This document shows, in pieces, positions 20,009-31,335 of a stretch of DNA of 64,000 nt. How positions within the stretch are numbered: the stretch's first letter is position 1; each line of letters opens with the position of its first letter. Source of the DNA: Lepidostoma basale (Eukaryota > Arthropoda > Insecta > Trichoptera > Lepidostomatidae); contig JAHDVF020000993.1 in assembly GCA_022606425.2 (NCBI GenBank), positions 1 through 64,000 of the forward strand. The letters run 5' to 3'. Position numbers and translations under genes: made by a program. The notes beneath the pieces were generated by a model. That model ran no database searches. It saw only the letters and a program-made list of their open reading frames with translations, and had not been told where the DNA came from.

Positions 20009-20162
20009 AGAATTCACGTGACAATAAAATGGCGATAGATTAGCTACCAATCCACATGTCACGAGAATCACTATGAGAGCTATATTACCCTTTATATCAA
20101 TTTGGCTCATGTTGTCATGATGTAAAGAGCGATTCAAGGAAATAATAATAATTATAATAAAC

Positions 20163-20780
20163 TCGTCAAAATAAAAATAAAAAACGGTATTTTCATTCAT
20201 AAAAAAATCTTTATAATTGAATTCCACAGGATTAACTCATAATTTGATCTAAAATTGAAAAAAAAATAATGTTTGTACACTTAAATCAGTTTCTTTCCGA
20301 AGTGGAAGTCGTAACATAATAGAAGAGTGGTTATATTTTCTTCGGTCGATAGCCCTCCGATTCATGATTTCATTAATATTCACAATACCTCCCGCGAACA
20401 GAGTGAGCGCAACTTTTAATTGCATTGTTACGTGAATAAGGAGAGCGAAATATTAATTTTAGCCTTCGAAAGAACTTTTGTTATAATCCCAAGTTTAAAA
20501 GTTGCCGAAAATTTTAAAATAATATTTGTATTCCATCTCCTTTGGTTGTTTTAATTAGGAAACCGCTGAGAAAATTTTTGCGGAACCATTGGAAGTCGGT
20601 TAAAAAGGGGAAATATTTTATCAAATTGTTGTTTGCGGTTATCGGACATGGAATTCAGGAGAGAAAACATAACTAAACAACTCTTTTTACAAATTCGTAA
20701 ATTATTAAGACGTGGATTTATCAAAGAGTGGAAAAAATTTATAAGGCTGATGAGGTGATGAATTTCGAAATGTTTGTAAC
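20163..20780. other. Unassigned AT-rich sequence
   Basis: No repeat or gene was identified. Confidence 0.3.
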
Positions 20781-20782
20781 GA

Positions 20783-20882
20783 AACTAATTAACTAACCAC
20801 CCATCACGCCGTTTCTTCGAAAGGGTAGGCAGAAATAATGAACCGCCACACTGTTCTTTTCTGACATACTACTCTCGCTTCC
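20783..20882 (-). mobile_element. LINE-A 3' fragment, minus
   Basis: About 100 bases from the reversed tail (AACTAATTAACTAACC) to CTCTCGCTTCCTCG. It abuts a plus-strand LINE-A copy head to head. Confidence 0.8.
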
Positions 20883-20883
20883 T

Positions 20884-21355
20884 CGCATGTATGTAAGCGA
20901 AGCATAAAATTAGCAAAAGCAGGATGAGAGTAGAATAAATGCAGTAGAAATTAGATATCTTGTGTCGAAAATCTGTGTATGATAGAGTGTCGAATGAAAA
21001 TATAAGAAGTGAATGCAGTGCGAATGAAAGTATTATGAACAAAAATTGAAAGGAATATTCAGATGGTTTGGACACATAGAAAGAGTGAATGAAGAAAGAA
21101 TGGTAAGAAAGTATATTTTAACGATGTCAATAAAACTAGACAAAGAAGAGCGTGGAAAAAGTGGCAAGATCAAATTATTAAAATATTTAATGTCGGTTAC
21201 TTGAGGAGTTGTAGAAATCGACATGCGTGCATGACACGATGTATTAATTTTGAGGAAGCGAGAAAAGTATGTCAGAAATGAAAAATATGGTGGTCCATTA
21301 TTTTTTGCCTACCCCTTCGGGGAGACGGCGTGATGGTTAGTTAGTTAATTAGTTA
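20884..21355 (+). mobile_element. LINE-A copy
   Basis: It starts ATGTATGTAAGCGAAGCATA (YGSEAWN region) and ends GGCGTGATGGTTAGTTAGTT. Many substitutions and frameshifts are present (VYDRVSNENIRSECSANES is still readable). Confidence 0.8.
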
Positions 21356-21374
21356 CGTTAGATGTGAACTTGTA

Positions 21375-22222
21375 TATATCATTTTACCTGTATGTGAGAA
21401 AAAAGCACAATCGAGTTCTATTGCCGACCCTAATGTATAGAAATGAAGCTTGGATTTTGCAGAAGAAGAATGAATGTACGATAAATGCCTAGAAATGAGT
21501 TCACTTAGAAGAATGTGCGGAATAACAATGTATGATAGAATATCTAATGATGGAGTAAGAAAGGAATGTAAGGCGGATGAATGCGTGATAAATAAAATCA
21601 AGAAAGGGTCACTAAGATGGTTTAAAAATATGGAACGAATGGATGAGGGAAGAATGGTTAAAATATATATACAAGTAGTGTGAATGGAAAAATAAGTCAA
21701 AGAAGACCAAGGAAGACATGGCATGGCCAAATGAATCAATTACTGAAAGGCAGCCATGTTCGAAGTAGGAAAAATATAGGAACAATATAATGATATCTCC
21801 GATAGCGACAGTTTTACCTACCGGCCGCCAGAACCAATTGGCTTCTGGTGACACCGGTGGGAAGAGCAATTAGTCAGCGGAACACGGTCTCCTCGGAGTT
21901 CGACGTTTTTCATATAAGTGAAAGTACGTTTAGGAGACAAATACTCTTGACTTAAGAAAGTATCTTGTCTTCCTAATGTCGAATCATTACTAATGCGTTC
22001 CTGGCATTATGTTGTATGTATATAATATTTGACCTGTACTCAATAGATGCCTGAAAAATGTATGCTATTTGTAATGTCTTTTGAGTAAATAAACTGATTT
22101 GATTTGATTTGATTTGAACAATCGACGAGCGTGCATGTCACGATGTGTGAATGTAAAAGTGGCGCATGAGTTATGTCTGGATGTCTCTGCGTGATGAAAC
22201 GGCGTGATGGTTAGTTAGTTTG
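21375..22222 (+). mobile_element. LINE-A (variant) copy split by GATTT element
   Basis: The first part (to 21786) encodes SLRRMCGITMYDRISNDGVR and ECKADECVINKIKKGSLRWF, a variant also seen at 31785-32190(-). It resumes at 22116 with NDERACMSR-type codons and ends GGCGTGATGGTTAGTTAG. A 7-bp duplication (GAACAAT, 21780-21786 and 22116-22122) brackets the insertion. Confidence 0.8.
21787..22115 (+). mobile_element. GATTT-tailed retroelement, copy 3
   Basis: This is the clearest copy. The body includes GCCAGAACCAATTGGCTTCT and GAGTAAATAAACTGATTTG, where AATAAA may be a polyadenylation signal, and ends in a (GATTT)n tail at 22096-22115. The 7-bp flanking duplication gives its exact borders. The reading frames are closed and I do not recognise a protein. 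Confidence 0.8.
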
Positions 22223-22265
22223 TTAGCGAGTAAAAGGTAAAATATAATATCTTCAAAATATGTTA

Positions 22266-22530
22266 AAAATAGGTTAAGAAAGTATACGTTAATGATGTAA
22301 ATGGGGTACGAAGTCGAGGCAGATTGAGGAAAACATGGCATGACCAAATTAATCAAATTTTAAAGGTTGGTCATATTAGAAGTCGGAGGAATCGACGTGC
22401 GTGTATGACTCGTTGTATGAATGTGGAGGAATCTAGAGAGGTTTGCCAGGATAGAGTAGTGGGGCGGTCCATTCTCTCTGCCTACCCCTGCGCGGAAACG
22501 ACGTGATGGTTTGTTTGTTTCAAAATATGT
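22266..22530 (+). mobile_element. LINE-A2 copy, TTTG tail
   Basis: It starts at GTTAAGAAAGTATACGTTAA (VKKVYVNDVNGVRSRGRL), continues RKTWHDQINQILKVGHIRSR (frame 22324-22506) and ends GTGATGGTTTGTTTGTTTC. It matches 7591-8160 better than LINE-A. Confidence 0.8.
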
Positions 22531-23390
22531 CAAAGAGTAAGTAAACTTATTTTGATGCAAATGGTATAATTTATATACATTCATTACAATGTAAATCAAA
22601 TGCGTTAATGTCTTTGGTTTATTCTCCAGTCGGCCATTTCTCAAAAAGTTTCTGGATTAGCTAAATACGAAGGTGTAAAATAATGTTCTTAGTATCTGAC
22701 ATGCCCCGTAGTTTCGCTGTAAGACGAGGAAATATGATTCTTTAGAGACTTATGTTTTTGTCTTCGTTTCACTTATTCCTGATGTTGTTGTATTGCCTTA
22801 TCTGTTTCAACCAGCTTTAGCACTTACCATTCCCACTATTTTAAGGGTAAAACATCTTAGAATATAACAATACTGTCATACATCTACGTATAAAAACTTT
22901 ACAATTGAATAAATATTCTGCGCTCGTTAGAAAAAATAAATTATCGATAACTTGTTAATAATGAATCCATAATAAAAAGGGGTGCCAAATAAAGAAAACT
23001 ATTATTTCTGTTCTAAATCCTGAAAATTAGTTGAATATGATTATAATTATTAGTTTTTTTTCTTGTACAATAACTTAAATTTCATTTAAAGTATTAAATT
23101 TTTATGAGAACGTACGTTTTTAAGGAGTTTTTTTTACGATATTTGCCTTTTTAATTTTCAAAATTTAATAATCTAGAAATTTTGGAAATCAAAAAGGCAA
23201 TTAAAAACAATAAAGATATTATAAACAACCAGATAACCTTAAATTCCAGTTCCATAATTGATTAATTTCCCCTGTCTCATAATTTCAATTAAAAAACAAT
23301 TTAACCTGCGGCTAAATAAAATTTCCCCTCCCTCCACATTTTCAATTGTCATTTAGAATATAAGTAATATTTCTCTTGATTTAACTGTTT
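22531..23390. other. Unassigned AT-rich sequence
   Basis: No gene or family repeat was identified. A short imperfect inverted repeat around 23130-23205 (TTTGCCTTTTTAATTT and its near-complement) may form a hairpin. Confidence 0.3.
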
Positions 23391-23394
23391 AAAT

Positions 23395-23770
23395 TCATAC
23401 ACTGAAGAAGGGAAGTTTGTGTCCCAACAAACATGTTTGTGAAATGTGCAAAAAAGTGTTGTGATAATACAATGTTTAGAAAAGGTTATTCACATTTGAA
23501 TCCACAACACAAAGTGATGGCGAATATTGAAGAGAGTTTTCATTTATTTACATCATTGTTCATATTAATTGTTCCAAAAACGTTTTTTTTTTTTTTTTTT
23601 TTAACTTTTTACAATGCAACAACTTTATTAAAAAATAAAAAAACTTTTTTATATTTTTCATATTTTTAATAAGTTGATGTTGTTTACAAAGTTAAAAAAA
23701 AAAGAAACATTGTTCAATGAATACGCAACACAAATTTATGGCGAATATAGAAGAAATATTAGTTGTTCAA
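23395..23770 (+). mobile_element. Hammerhead-like element remnant
   Basis: A plus-strand module CTGAAGA, A, GGGA...TCCC, then AAACATGT lies at 23402-23437. Flanking blocks are TCACATTTGAATCCACAACA and AAGTGATGGCGAATAT, and a poly-T run is at 23583-23604. GAA is altered, so no activity is expected. Confidence 0.5.
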
Positions 23771-23789
23771 TTGTCAACTATTTCAGTTC

Positions 23790-24080
23790 GCCCTATTGAC
23801 CTATCGCTCTGATATGGCGCACACGGGTATCTGTTTTCCGCCGTGGCCGAGAGTTAATCAATACATAAAAACAATACACCGAGTCTTTTGGTGGAGGTCT
23901 CGAGAGTCGATCTGTTTAGTGGGACGTCCGCCACTCGGGGCTGCCGCAGGAAGCGAGTCACTTCAGCCCACCCGCCCCGTCCGGAGCTAACCGGCCGTGA
24001 CTCATTGTCGCTGGAACATCTTCAGATTTGATACATAAGTCGCTGTAGTCGGGTTTTCCGGTTTGAAAAATAGGTGATAC
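23790..24080. other. GC-richer single-copy island
   Basis: Balanced composition (GCCCACCCGCCCCGTCCGG near 23967), single copy in the window, without a convincing ORF. It is a candidate conserved non-coding segment. Confidence 0.35.
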
Positions 24081-24177
24081 GTGGGAGATCGGAGGTTTTC
24101 TTATTCGAAATATTGATTGCGCTCACTTCTTGCTTCTTATAATAAACATTAAAATATATCAAAAGCATTATAGAAGA

Positions 24178-24300
24178 CCCCTTCTGGCTTACATATGTTC
24201 AGCTCTTGTGGCTATTCCTCTTACGTCTGATGGAAACATTCATGGAAGGTGATTTGGTGGGTTGATAGTTTATGGGGTGGCATGATTACTTAGATTTGGG
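24178..24300 (-). mobile_element. Jockey-like LINE 3' fragment
   Basis: It matches the reverse of the 13380-13475 region (CTTCTGGCTTACATATGTTC, then GGTGATTTGGTGGGTTGATA). It is diverged and truncated at both ends. Confidence 0.75.
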
Positions 24301-24334
24301 GGTTTCGATTCATTTTTTTTTACGCAAGCCGGGC

Positions 24335-24812
24335 TTCTGGGCTTCTATGGGAGTAAACAAGGCAGCTGCAATACTGGCGCTCTAAAATCCACAATATGGA
24401 AAAACAAATACCTATAAAGCATGCGTAAGACCAATAATAACATATGACGTCAAAGCAAGGGCAGACACAGTAAGGACCAAACAAGTTTTGAGGACTTCCG
24501 AAATGAAGACACAGAGAACGAAAGCAGGCAAGACACTGAGAGATCGCGTGAGGAACACCAGAATTAGAGAGATTTGTAATGTTGAGGATATTATAAGATG
24601 GAGCAGACAGCAAATACAGGGACTGGTACGGTGATATTCAAAGAATGGACACCACCAGACTTCCATATTTTGCACTACATTATCCGCCTCATGGGACTCG
24701 CCCTCGTGAAAGACCTCCTAAAAGATGGAAGGAAAGCTGAGAGACTACCTCAGAGGAGGAGCAACTCCCTGGAGAACAGACCACATAGGTCTTAAACAAA
24801 GAAGAAGAAGAA
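24335..24812 (+). mobile_element. LINE-H-type RT 3' region
   Basis: The plus strand encodes KACVRPIITYDVKARADT, then GKTLRDRVRNTRIREICNVEDII and RWSRQQ. Frameshifts follow, then a decayed RPPKRWKES block and a GAAGAAGAAG tail at 24800-24812. This is the RT C-terminal domain, related to 33545-33895. Confidence 0.7.
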
Positions 24813-24855
24813 GATAATAGAATTGGATTTTCTGATGAACTAAGATACAAGTTTT

Positions 24856-25154
<299 letters not shown>

Positions 25155-25159
25155 TATAT

Positions 25160-25392
25160 GTACACAACAGGTCGTTTGGACCCAATTCCTGTGTACAATT
25201 TTTATTTTTAGCTATTATATTGATTCTCGTGACATGCGATAGGTAGCCAATCTATCGCCATTTTATTGTCACGTGAATTCTACACCAGACCAAAGACAGT
25301 GTGACAATCACACTGCCATCGCCGGGAATCGAACCCAGGACCTTCGGCATGGAAGTCAGAGCTCGTAACCACTCTGCCACGAAGGTCGTCAA
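25160..25392 (-). mobile_element. SINE-T copy 5, variant 3' end
   Basis: On the minus strand the head reads GACGACCTTCGTGGCAGAGTGG with a B box variant GGGTTCGATTCCC. The 3' part diverges from copies 1-4 after the TGTCACGAGAATCAATATA block and ends CAGGAATTGGGTCCAAACGA, a tail shared only with copy 6 (52376-52625). This is a distinct subfamily. Confidence 0.85.
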
Positions 25393-25890
25393 TCACGACG
25401 TATTATCATAATCATTAACATCATCAATCATCCACTATTGGATATTAGACTCACTTCTCGACAGGGAATATCTAAGATCATGCGATTCAATAAGAGAATA
25501 TGTCAAATTTTATTTCTTGATCTCAAGGAACTCTCCCATAGACCTCTAAGCAAACGTTACTCTATCCATCATAACTACTCGGAAAATTCTTCGTCGACGC
25601 ATTTTGAATAAAATGACACATTCAAAACGATTTTTTCTTACAGACCAAATAATAGATTTGATCAGAATTTTCCTCGACTATCAAATACCTAATCATTAAA
25701 CACGCACTTGATATCCTAATGCGACGTGTGTCAGGTAAATAATTTATTTATCTGACTCACGTCGGTCGTAGCGGGCAAAGATTTAACAAAAAACGTAAAA
25801 TCGTTTGCCTATTGTATACTATAATATGATAATAAATAAACATTCGTATGAAGCACTTAATTTGTTGTATGACATTAATGAATAAAATAA
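25393..25890. other. Mostly unassigned sequence
   Basis: The first ~60 bases (GTTAATGATGTTGATGATT-like in complement) could be a (GAT)-tailed LINE terminus. Nothing else is recognisable. Confidence 0.3.
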
Positions 25891-25894
25891 TACT

Positions 25895-25985
25895 ACACTT
25901 TTAGTATTTGTATCTTAACCACTTTATTTGGTAACGACAACCGGTTTCGCTCCCACCGGAGCTTCGTCAGAGTGAGAGACTAAAC
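25895..25985 (-). mobile_element. Hammerhead-like element, GCTCC subtype
   Basis: The minus strand carries the module at 25936-25970, followed by CCAAATAAAGTGGTTAAGAT. The same AATAAAGTGG follows the module at 44788-44825. Only one arm is recognised here. Confidence 0.6.
25936..25970 (-). ncRNA. Hammerhead-like ribozyme module
   Basis: CTGACGA (25964-25970), extra A, stem II GCTCC/GGAGC with loop GGTG, GAA (25946-25948), then ACCGGTTGTC. That tail can form a two-pair stem III with a canonical GTC site. No convincing stem I pairing is visible, so full activity is doubtful. Confidence 0.45.
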
Positions 25986-26570
25986 TAAACATAAAATCAG
26001 AGAACAACATATGAATAAAGAAATGTAAAATGAAGGGGAGAAAGAATGGTAGGAGAAAGTGTGCGCGAGGACAAATAGAATGTTAGAACGATGAGTCATG
26101 ATCATGACCAAAAGTGAAATTATCAATAAAAGTGTATTATTATTTTATTTGATAATAAATAGTTGTTTTCTTGTTTTATTTCATGTTATTCATATTACTA
26201 AAGGCTTAAGCTCTAATACTACCTACTAACTGTACTTTTAACAATACTTTTTTAATTTTATATCTTGTTGTGTTTCGAGTACGTTTATGACTTCTTTATC
26301 AATGGCACGAAAAAATAATTTTTTCATCCATGAAAAATATAAATGCAAATTATTTTTTTAAAGTCCACTCATTTATGAAAAATGTATAAATAAAAAAAAT
26401 AACAAAATGCTGTGTTTACATTTAAAATCTTTTTTCAAAAAATGTTTTAGATAAGATTTTATTACAAAATTGCACGGGGAAGGACATCAAAATCTTCCAT
26501 CTTTAGTACTGTTGTTCTTTACAAAGAACATTTAAAAAGGCGTTTAAAGTTCCCACCATACTCAGGTTCA
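25986..26570. other. Unassigned AT-rich sequence
   Basis: I see no repeat or gene. Confidence 0.3.
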
Positions 26571-26574
26571 TCAG

Positions 26575-26770
26575 TAGCCTAATATTAATTCAAGACGTAG
26601 ATGCAGCAGTAAACTTTAGCCCTACGCGGCACATCGTTAAAAGGGCAATTTGCGTCCCCGACGAAGGACCTCGCTTCCCGACCCTGTTCCAACACTTTCT
26701 CCGCGTGATTTACGACGGGCATGCGTGCCAATGTCGGGCAGAATATGAATGGCAGATGATGAATCGTATG
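26575..26770. other. GC-richer single-copy island
   Basis: A compact block of balanced composition (CGCTTCCCGACCCTGTTCC, CGTGATTTACGACGGGCATG) amid very AT-rich DNA. There is no repeat match and no convincing long frame. It is a good candidate for sequence under constraint. Confidence 0.35.
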
Positions 26771-27057
26771 TTAATGTGGCATTAGAATTATTTGTTTTAA
26801 CCAACATTTATACTATTAAAATCCACGGTAAACGTTAAATAACGTGAGGATTGATTTAAATTCATAATTGGAATTAGAAAAAAATATTTAATATTCGAGA
26901 AATATTGAAATGGATAGAAAAAACATAAATATTTTTTTCTGCCAGGAAATCAATGTAATATAACAGGATAATTCTATTTTTTATTATATATTTATGTTGT
27001 TGGTACACAAACAACGCGTAAAATAGTAAAAAATTACCAATTTTTTATTTATTATTA

Positions 27058-27415
27058 TTTGAAAATATAAAAAGTGAATGCGGTGCGAATGATGGTGTCA
27101 TAAACAAAATAATGAAAGGATCATTAAGATGGTTTGGAAATATGGAAAGAATGAATGAAGAAAGAATGGTATATTTTTTTTATGTTAATGATGTAAATGG
27201 AACCAGAAATAGAGGAAGACCGAGGAAAACGTGGCACGATCAAATAAATCAAATATTGAATGTCGGCCATGCGAGGAGTCAGAGAAATCGACGCGCGTGC
27301 ATGACACGATGTATGAATGTTGAGGAAGAGAGAGAAATATGTTAGGAAAGAAAAGTGTGGAAGTCCATTCTTTCTGCCTACCCCTTCGGGGAGACGGTGT
27401 GATGGTAAGTTAGTT
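27058..27415 (+). mobile_element. LINE-A copy
   Basis: A plus-strand open frame (27112-27345) encodes MKGSLRWFGNMERMNEERMV and RNRGRPRKTWHDQINQILNV. The 3' end GGTGTGATGGTAAGTTAG is standard. The KKV codons are replaced by a T-rich run. Confidence 0.85.
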
Positions 27416-27417
27416 TG

Positions 27418-27680
27418 TATTTAAAATAAAATAAAATAAATACACTGCACTTTGTTTTTCACGACTTTTGTTTTGCACTTTGTTTGCCGACTAGTTTTGC
27501 TTGTACCCAAGTTTCCTCAGGGCTTCGTCATAAAAAGCGAAACTAGTCGGCAATTAAAATAACCACATAGTGGTGAAAAATAAAGCGCAGTGTTTTTATT
27601 TTATTTTATTTTAAATACAAATAATAAAACAAATTAAAATGTCTTACCACAAAGTGAATGCTTCACGAAAATTAAAAAAA
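27418..27680. mobile_element. Hammerhead-like element, inverted pair (ACTAGT subtype)
   Basis: Same element type as 8890-9140. The minus-strand module (about 27489-27522) retains CTGAGGA and ACTAGT but has AAA for GAA, and stem II is weakened. The plus arm has lost its CTGA segment but keeps GCGAAACTAGTCGGC and the AATTAAAATAACC flank. Confidence 0.65.
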
Positions 27681-28300
27681 AAAAAAAATATTATATTTGA
27701 TTAGACACTTCAATTAGATGACTTGAAGTTCGTAATACTGGCAGTGCAATTTTTTATGCATCGCCCTTCAGTGTAAGAAACTGTCGATTAAGATAAGGTT
27801 AAGGATAAGATACAAAAATATAGTAAAATTAAAAAAATAATAAAAGCAAAATATAAAGAATACACAAATCAAGTAAAACCAGACAATAGCACATGATAAA
27901 GAAGTGTATTATATTGTTTACCACAATTTAAAATTTATTAGAATGTTCAGGTTAATTTATTTTAAAATAATACATATTATTAAACATTGTGAACAAATAT
28001 CGTAACATTTTTATGGTATCCAAAGTTACTCTTTTTGTTATTTCTTAGGCATATATTTGCCAAGAAGTTGAGGGGTGCCAGTGAGTCACGTGTGAAATTG
28101 TGTGCGTGTGACGAGGCCTACCCCTAAAACCCGAAATCCACTCGCGGCGAGCACACCCGCAGGTCAAGTTGGGGACCGCTGAAAGCAAAAGTGACAAGAG
28201 GCTAATTAAAGCGAGTGACAGGTGTCTTGCGGGAGTTTGTTTCCTTTCATATAATGAGTAATTCTTCACGAAGAAAAAACTCGTTTTAGTTTTATTAAAA
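27681..28300. other. Unassigned sequence
   Basis: AT-rich, then a slightly GC-richer part at 28060-28240 with no recognised gene. Confidence 0.3.
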
Positions 28301-28303
28301 TAT

Positions 28304-28768
28304 TTATGAAACTTATAAAACAACGAACGATTAAATGTTATATATGGTCTGTTCTACTATATGGCTGTGAAATCTGGACTCTGAAAGTGAATGTAATAAA
28401 CCGGTTGGAAGCGTTCGAGATGTGGATATACCGCAGAATGCTCCGTATACCGTGGACCGATAGGGTCAGTAATGCAGACTTACTGCAGAGAGCCAGAGCC
28501 AATAGAGCTGTTGTCGAGTGTGAAAATTAGAAAAATCTCATTTTTGGGTCATGTGCTAAGGGGAGAAAAATACCCCCACCATACTGATATTAATGGGTAA
28601 AGTGGAGGGACGTCGGGCAGTTGGTAGCAGGCAGCTGTCCTGGCTGCGAAACATCAAAGAGTGGACAGGAATAACAAGAGTTCAGAACCTGTTCCAAGTG
28701 GCGCAGGATAGACATGCCTTTGCTGCAGTGATCGCCAACATTGGGGGGACCTGACACGGCACCGAAAG
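28304..28768 (+). mobile_element. LINE-C copy
   Basis: The plus strand encodes IKQRTIKCYIWSVLLYGCEI, then RLEAFEMWIYRRMLRIPWTD and RVSNADLLQRARANR. After a frameshift near 28527 it continues to WLRNIKEWTGITRVQNLFQV and DRHAFAAVIANIGG. It ends at an AAAGAAGA tail. It is the best view of LINE-C after 40076-40660. Confidence 0.85.
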
Positions 28769-29210
28769 AAGATAAAATTAAAATTATTCTACAATGTGTT
28801 TTAAAATTTAAAAAGTTCCAAATTTTTTGAATCTGTAGTATGACTGGTTACATTTGCAGTCCAAAAGATTGGTTTTGAAATACGACATACTATATTTGCA
28901 ATTCATATTTGAATGCATTTTACAAACATTATAACCGTGGTTCCTTAATACAAAATAATACGTAATGTTATGATGAACTGGTTCTCTCTGCCTGAGCTGT
29001 AAATGTAGTCAACCGCAGTTCGAGACCATTTTTTCACTGCAGATAATAATAATAATTATTATAATAATGATACGGTAACTTTTAAAGTGCCGCTTTTGTG
29101 ATGTAATCACCTCAAGGGCGTTTTAAGACGTGTTTTAAATCTAAATGTGAACGCTGCATCTGATTGATATTCACGATCGATTAGAAAGTATATAGAACAA
29201 AATATGCAAG
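28769..29210. other. Unassigned sequence
   Basis: There is no confident repeat. An (AATAAT)n-like run at 29043-29075 resembles a SINE tail. Confidence 0.3.
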
Positions 29211-29212
29211 TT

Positions 29213-29595
29213 TTAAATTGGGTATGAAATATTAAAAATATGGGTTTTTAGCTTAGATCTGAAGTCTGTCGGATCGTTTATGCATCTAAGGTGTAAAAGA
29301 AGATTGTTCCAAGCTGATGGACCGGCTATCGCAAACGCTCGATCCTCGAAATGTGTACTAAGGCAACGCTTTGGCTCAACTAATCTTCCTATTGCCGAGG
29401 AGTTTGCCGAGCGAAGTGTGGATTTCCTTGTATTTTGGCTATCCGTTAAACAGAGTTCGGATACATAATTTAGAGCCATTCCATGTAGCGCTTTGAAAAC
29501 TGTCCAGCAGAGTTTATACTGGATTCCTTCTGGACTCTTAAGCCAGTGAAGTTCTTTGATATGTTGTGTTATATGATGAAGCCAGTCTCACAATG
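29213..29595 (-). mobile_element. CR1/L2-like LINE, C-terminal fragment
   Basis: The minus strand encodes HITQHIKELHWLKSPEGIQY, then FKALHGMALNYVSELC and, near the end, FAIAGPSAWNNLLLHLR with FRSKLKTHIF. The LHWLPxxxRIxFK...YKALHG...AGPxxWNxLPxxLR...FKxxLKTxLF series is the classic C-terminal signature of CR1/L2-clade non-LTR retrotransposons. The frame is open at 29213-29479. Single copy in the window. Confidence 0.85.
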
Positions 29596-29984
29596 AGAGC
29601 AATATTGCACATGTTTATTTTTTTTAGAACTACAGCTCTAAAGAAATATACTATAATAATTTATAATAATTAATGCAAATATATTTTTACAGTAGTCAGT
29701 TTTGTAAGGAAAGCTTTTGGAATAGAAAGCAAGACATTTATGATAGTTAAAATCTCGAAAAACTTAGTTTTTAACACCAATCTTCCGCTAAAGGTACTTT
29801 AGCTGAGCCACCGTATAAATTGTTCTAGTACAAATTTCATTGAACCAACCTTGGCCCCAATAATCTCCCTTTGTACTTTAGGTTCACAAATGAACCGACA
29901 GTTTTCAGGTCTAAGCTTAAACCACATATTTTTCATTTTCACCCCCAAATTAAAAGTATATTTGTTTTAATAATGATATGATGT
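29596..29984. other. Unassigned sequence
   Basis: I see no repeat or gene. Confidence 0.25.
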
Positions 29985-30130
29985 TATTAACAATTATGAA
30001 ATTTTTTAGAGATTTGATAATGCATTATTTGAAAATTCATTAGCAAGGCGAAACGTATAATTCCCATAAAATATAATAAAACTTCTTAAAAATAAACGTT
30101 GCCGATGTAATTATTTTATATGGAGTTTCA
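29985..30130 (+). repeat. TAGC-type element fragment
   Basis: It contains TTTGATAATGC...TTAGCAAGGCGAAACGTA and the downstream CCCATAAAATATAATAAAAC block typical of this family. Confidence 0.6.
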
Positions 30131-31335
30131 CTACATTATTCAAGAAACAATAAATATTGTTTGTTTTCAAAATAATTCTTCTTTCGTAAAATAACGTAAA
30201 ATAATACAAAATTCATAAGTGATTTGCTAATGATAGATATTTTAAATTAGAGTAGGAATGACTCCTTGCCGCTGAAAAATATAAAATATACCCATACTTA
30301 TATTATCCTGCTACCTGTTTTATAGCAGCACACTCTTCCATACTTCATATTTCCTCTTCGACGATCATTGATTCACTAGAGAAGCTTTGTCTGTCTTTGA
30401 TTTATATCCAAGACGTGTCCCATGGGAGACGAAGATTCAGGGAGGCCACGATATTGTCCGCGGGATGCGGCACAGTAAAGAAAACTTGACGAAAACACTT
30501 CACCCACATACGAATAATACACAAAAAAAAACTTTATCTACACGTCAGTATGATTTATTTCTAAACTCTCTGTACTTCAGATGTTTTTTAAGCTGAAAAT
30601 GCTTAAAACTAAGACGAGATTCATCGTTGCGTTATAGTGATCTCAAATGAAATTCTATGGAATACATGAATACTTGAATATAATTATTTTTTTCCCTTTT
30701 TTTAACGTATTATTTTGGTCAAGTCTCAATTTTCGGGTATGAATACTGATATGTTTTAGGGTTAAATTTTATATAGGCTTTCATATATTTTTTCTTTTTA
30801 TTGTATAGAGATATGCAGCATTGGGAGTTGGGATAGAGACAATAATTTTGCGTCTATAGAAATGGATATTCTGATTTATTATATTAATTATTTTAGGGAT
30901 AAAAAAATGCTAAGATATCCATTAAAGACTTAGTTTTATTCAATCAGTTTCGGCGTCCAGTGTCCCTTGTTCTTGTGACTAGAAAAAATATATAATTAAA
31001 TTTTGTTACTCATCATATTATTCTATTAACTTATACTCATATTATTCTATAAATTTTCGTTTTAATTTATAAAAAATACTTATTTTATAATTTTATTTAT
31101 TTTATTCTTGTTCAATACAAAACATGTACATGGACAAAATAAACTTACAAAGGGGGCAAATTGGGTAAATAATTATATAAATGTTTTTAAATTTTGTCTA
31201 AATAAATGTGTATAATAATGTTTTTACATTCCTTTGATTTTTAAATACATGTTTTGAAGGTATCAATATGACTGATTTATTATTAGTGAAAATGTGTATT
31301 TTACACTATTAATATTTGAAAGAAGTTTTGCGATT
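30131..31335. other. Unassigned AT-rich sequence
   Basis: About 1.2 kb with no family repeat or coding signal that I can support. Confidence 0.3.

Larger units (their letters stand above)
19568..20162 (+). mobile_element. SINE-T copy 4, split by a LINE
   Basis: The head (19568-19667) has an A box variant (GTGGTCGAGTGG) and a B box variant (GGGTTCTATTCCC). The body resumes at 19940 after an insertion of LINE-H and runs to about 20137 with an (AATAAT)n-like tail. The heptamer TTTGGTC flanks the insertion (19661-19667 and 19940-19946) and is the likely target-site duplication. Confidence 0.85.

Noticed and set aside
20783..21355. Twin-priming 5' inversion of one LINE-A copy
   Set aside because: Both the inverted and the direct piece contain the 3' end, so they are two insertions, not one inverted copy.
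29000..29080. Possible tRNA-derived SINE (GCAGTTCGAGACC followed by an AATAAT run)
   Set aside because: A B-box-like motif and a plausible tail, but no matching A box and no second copy.
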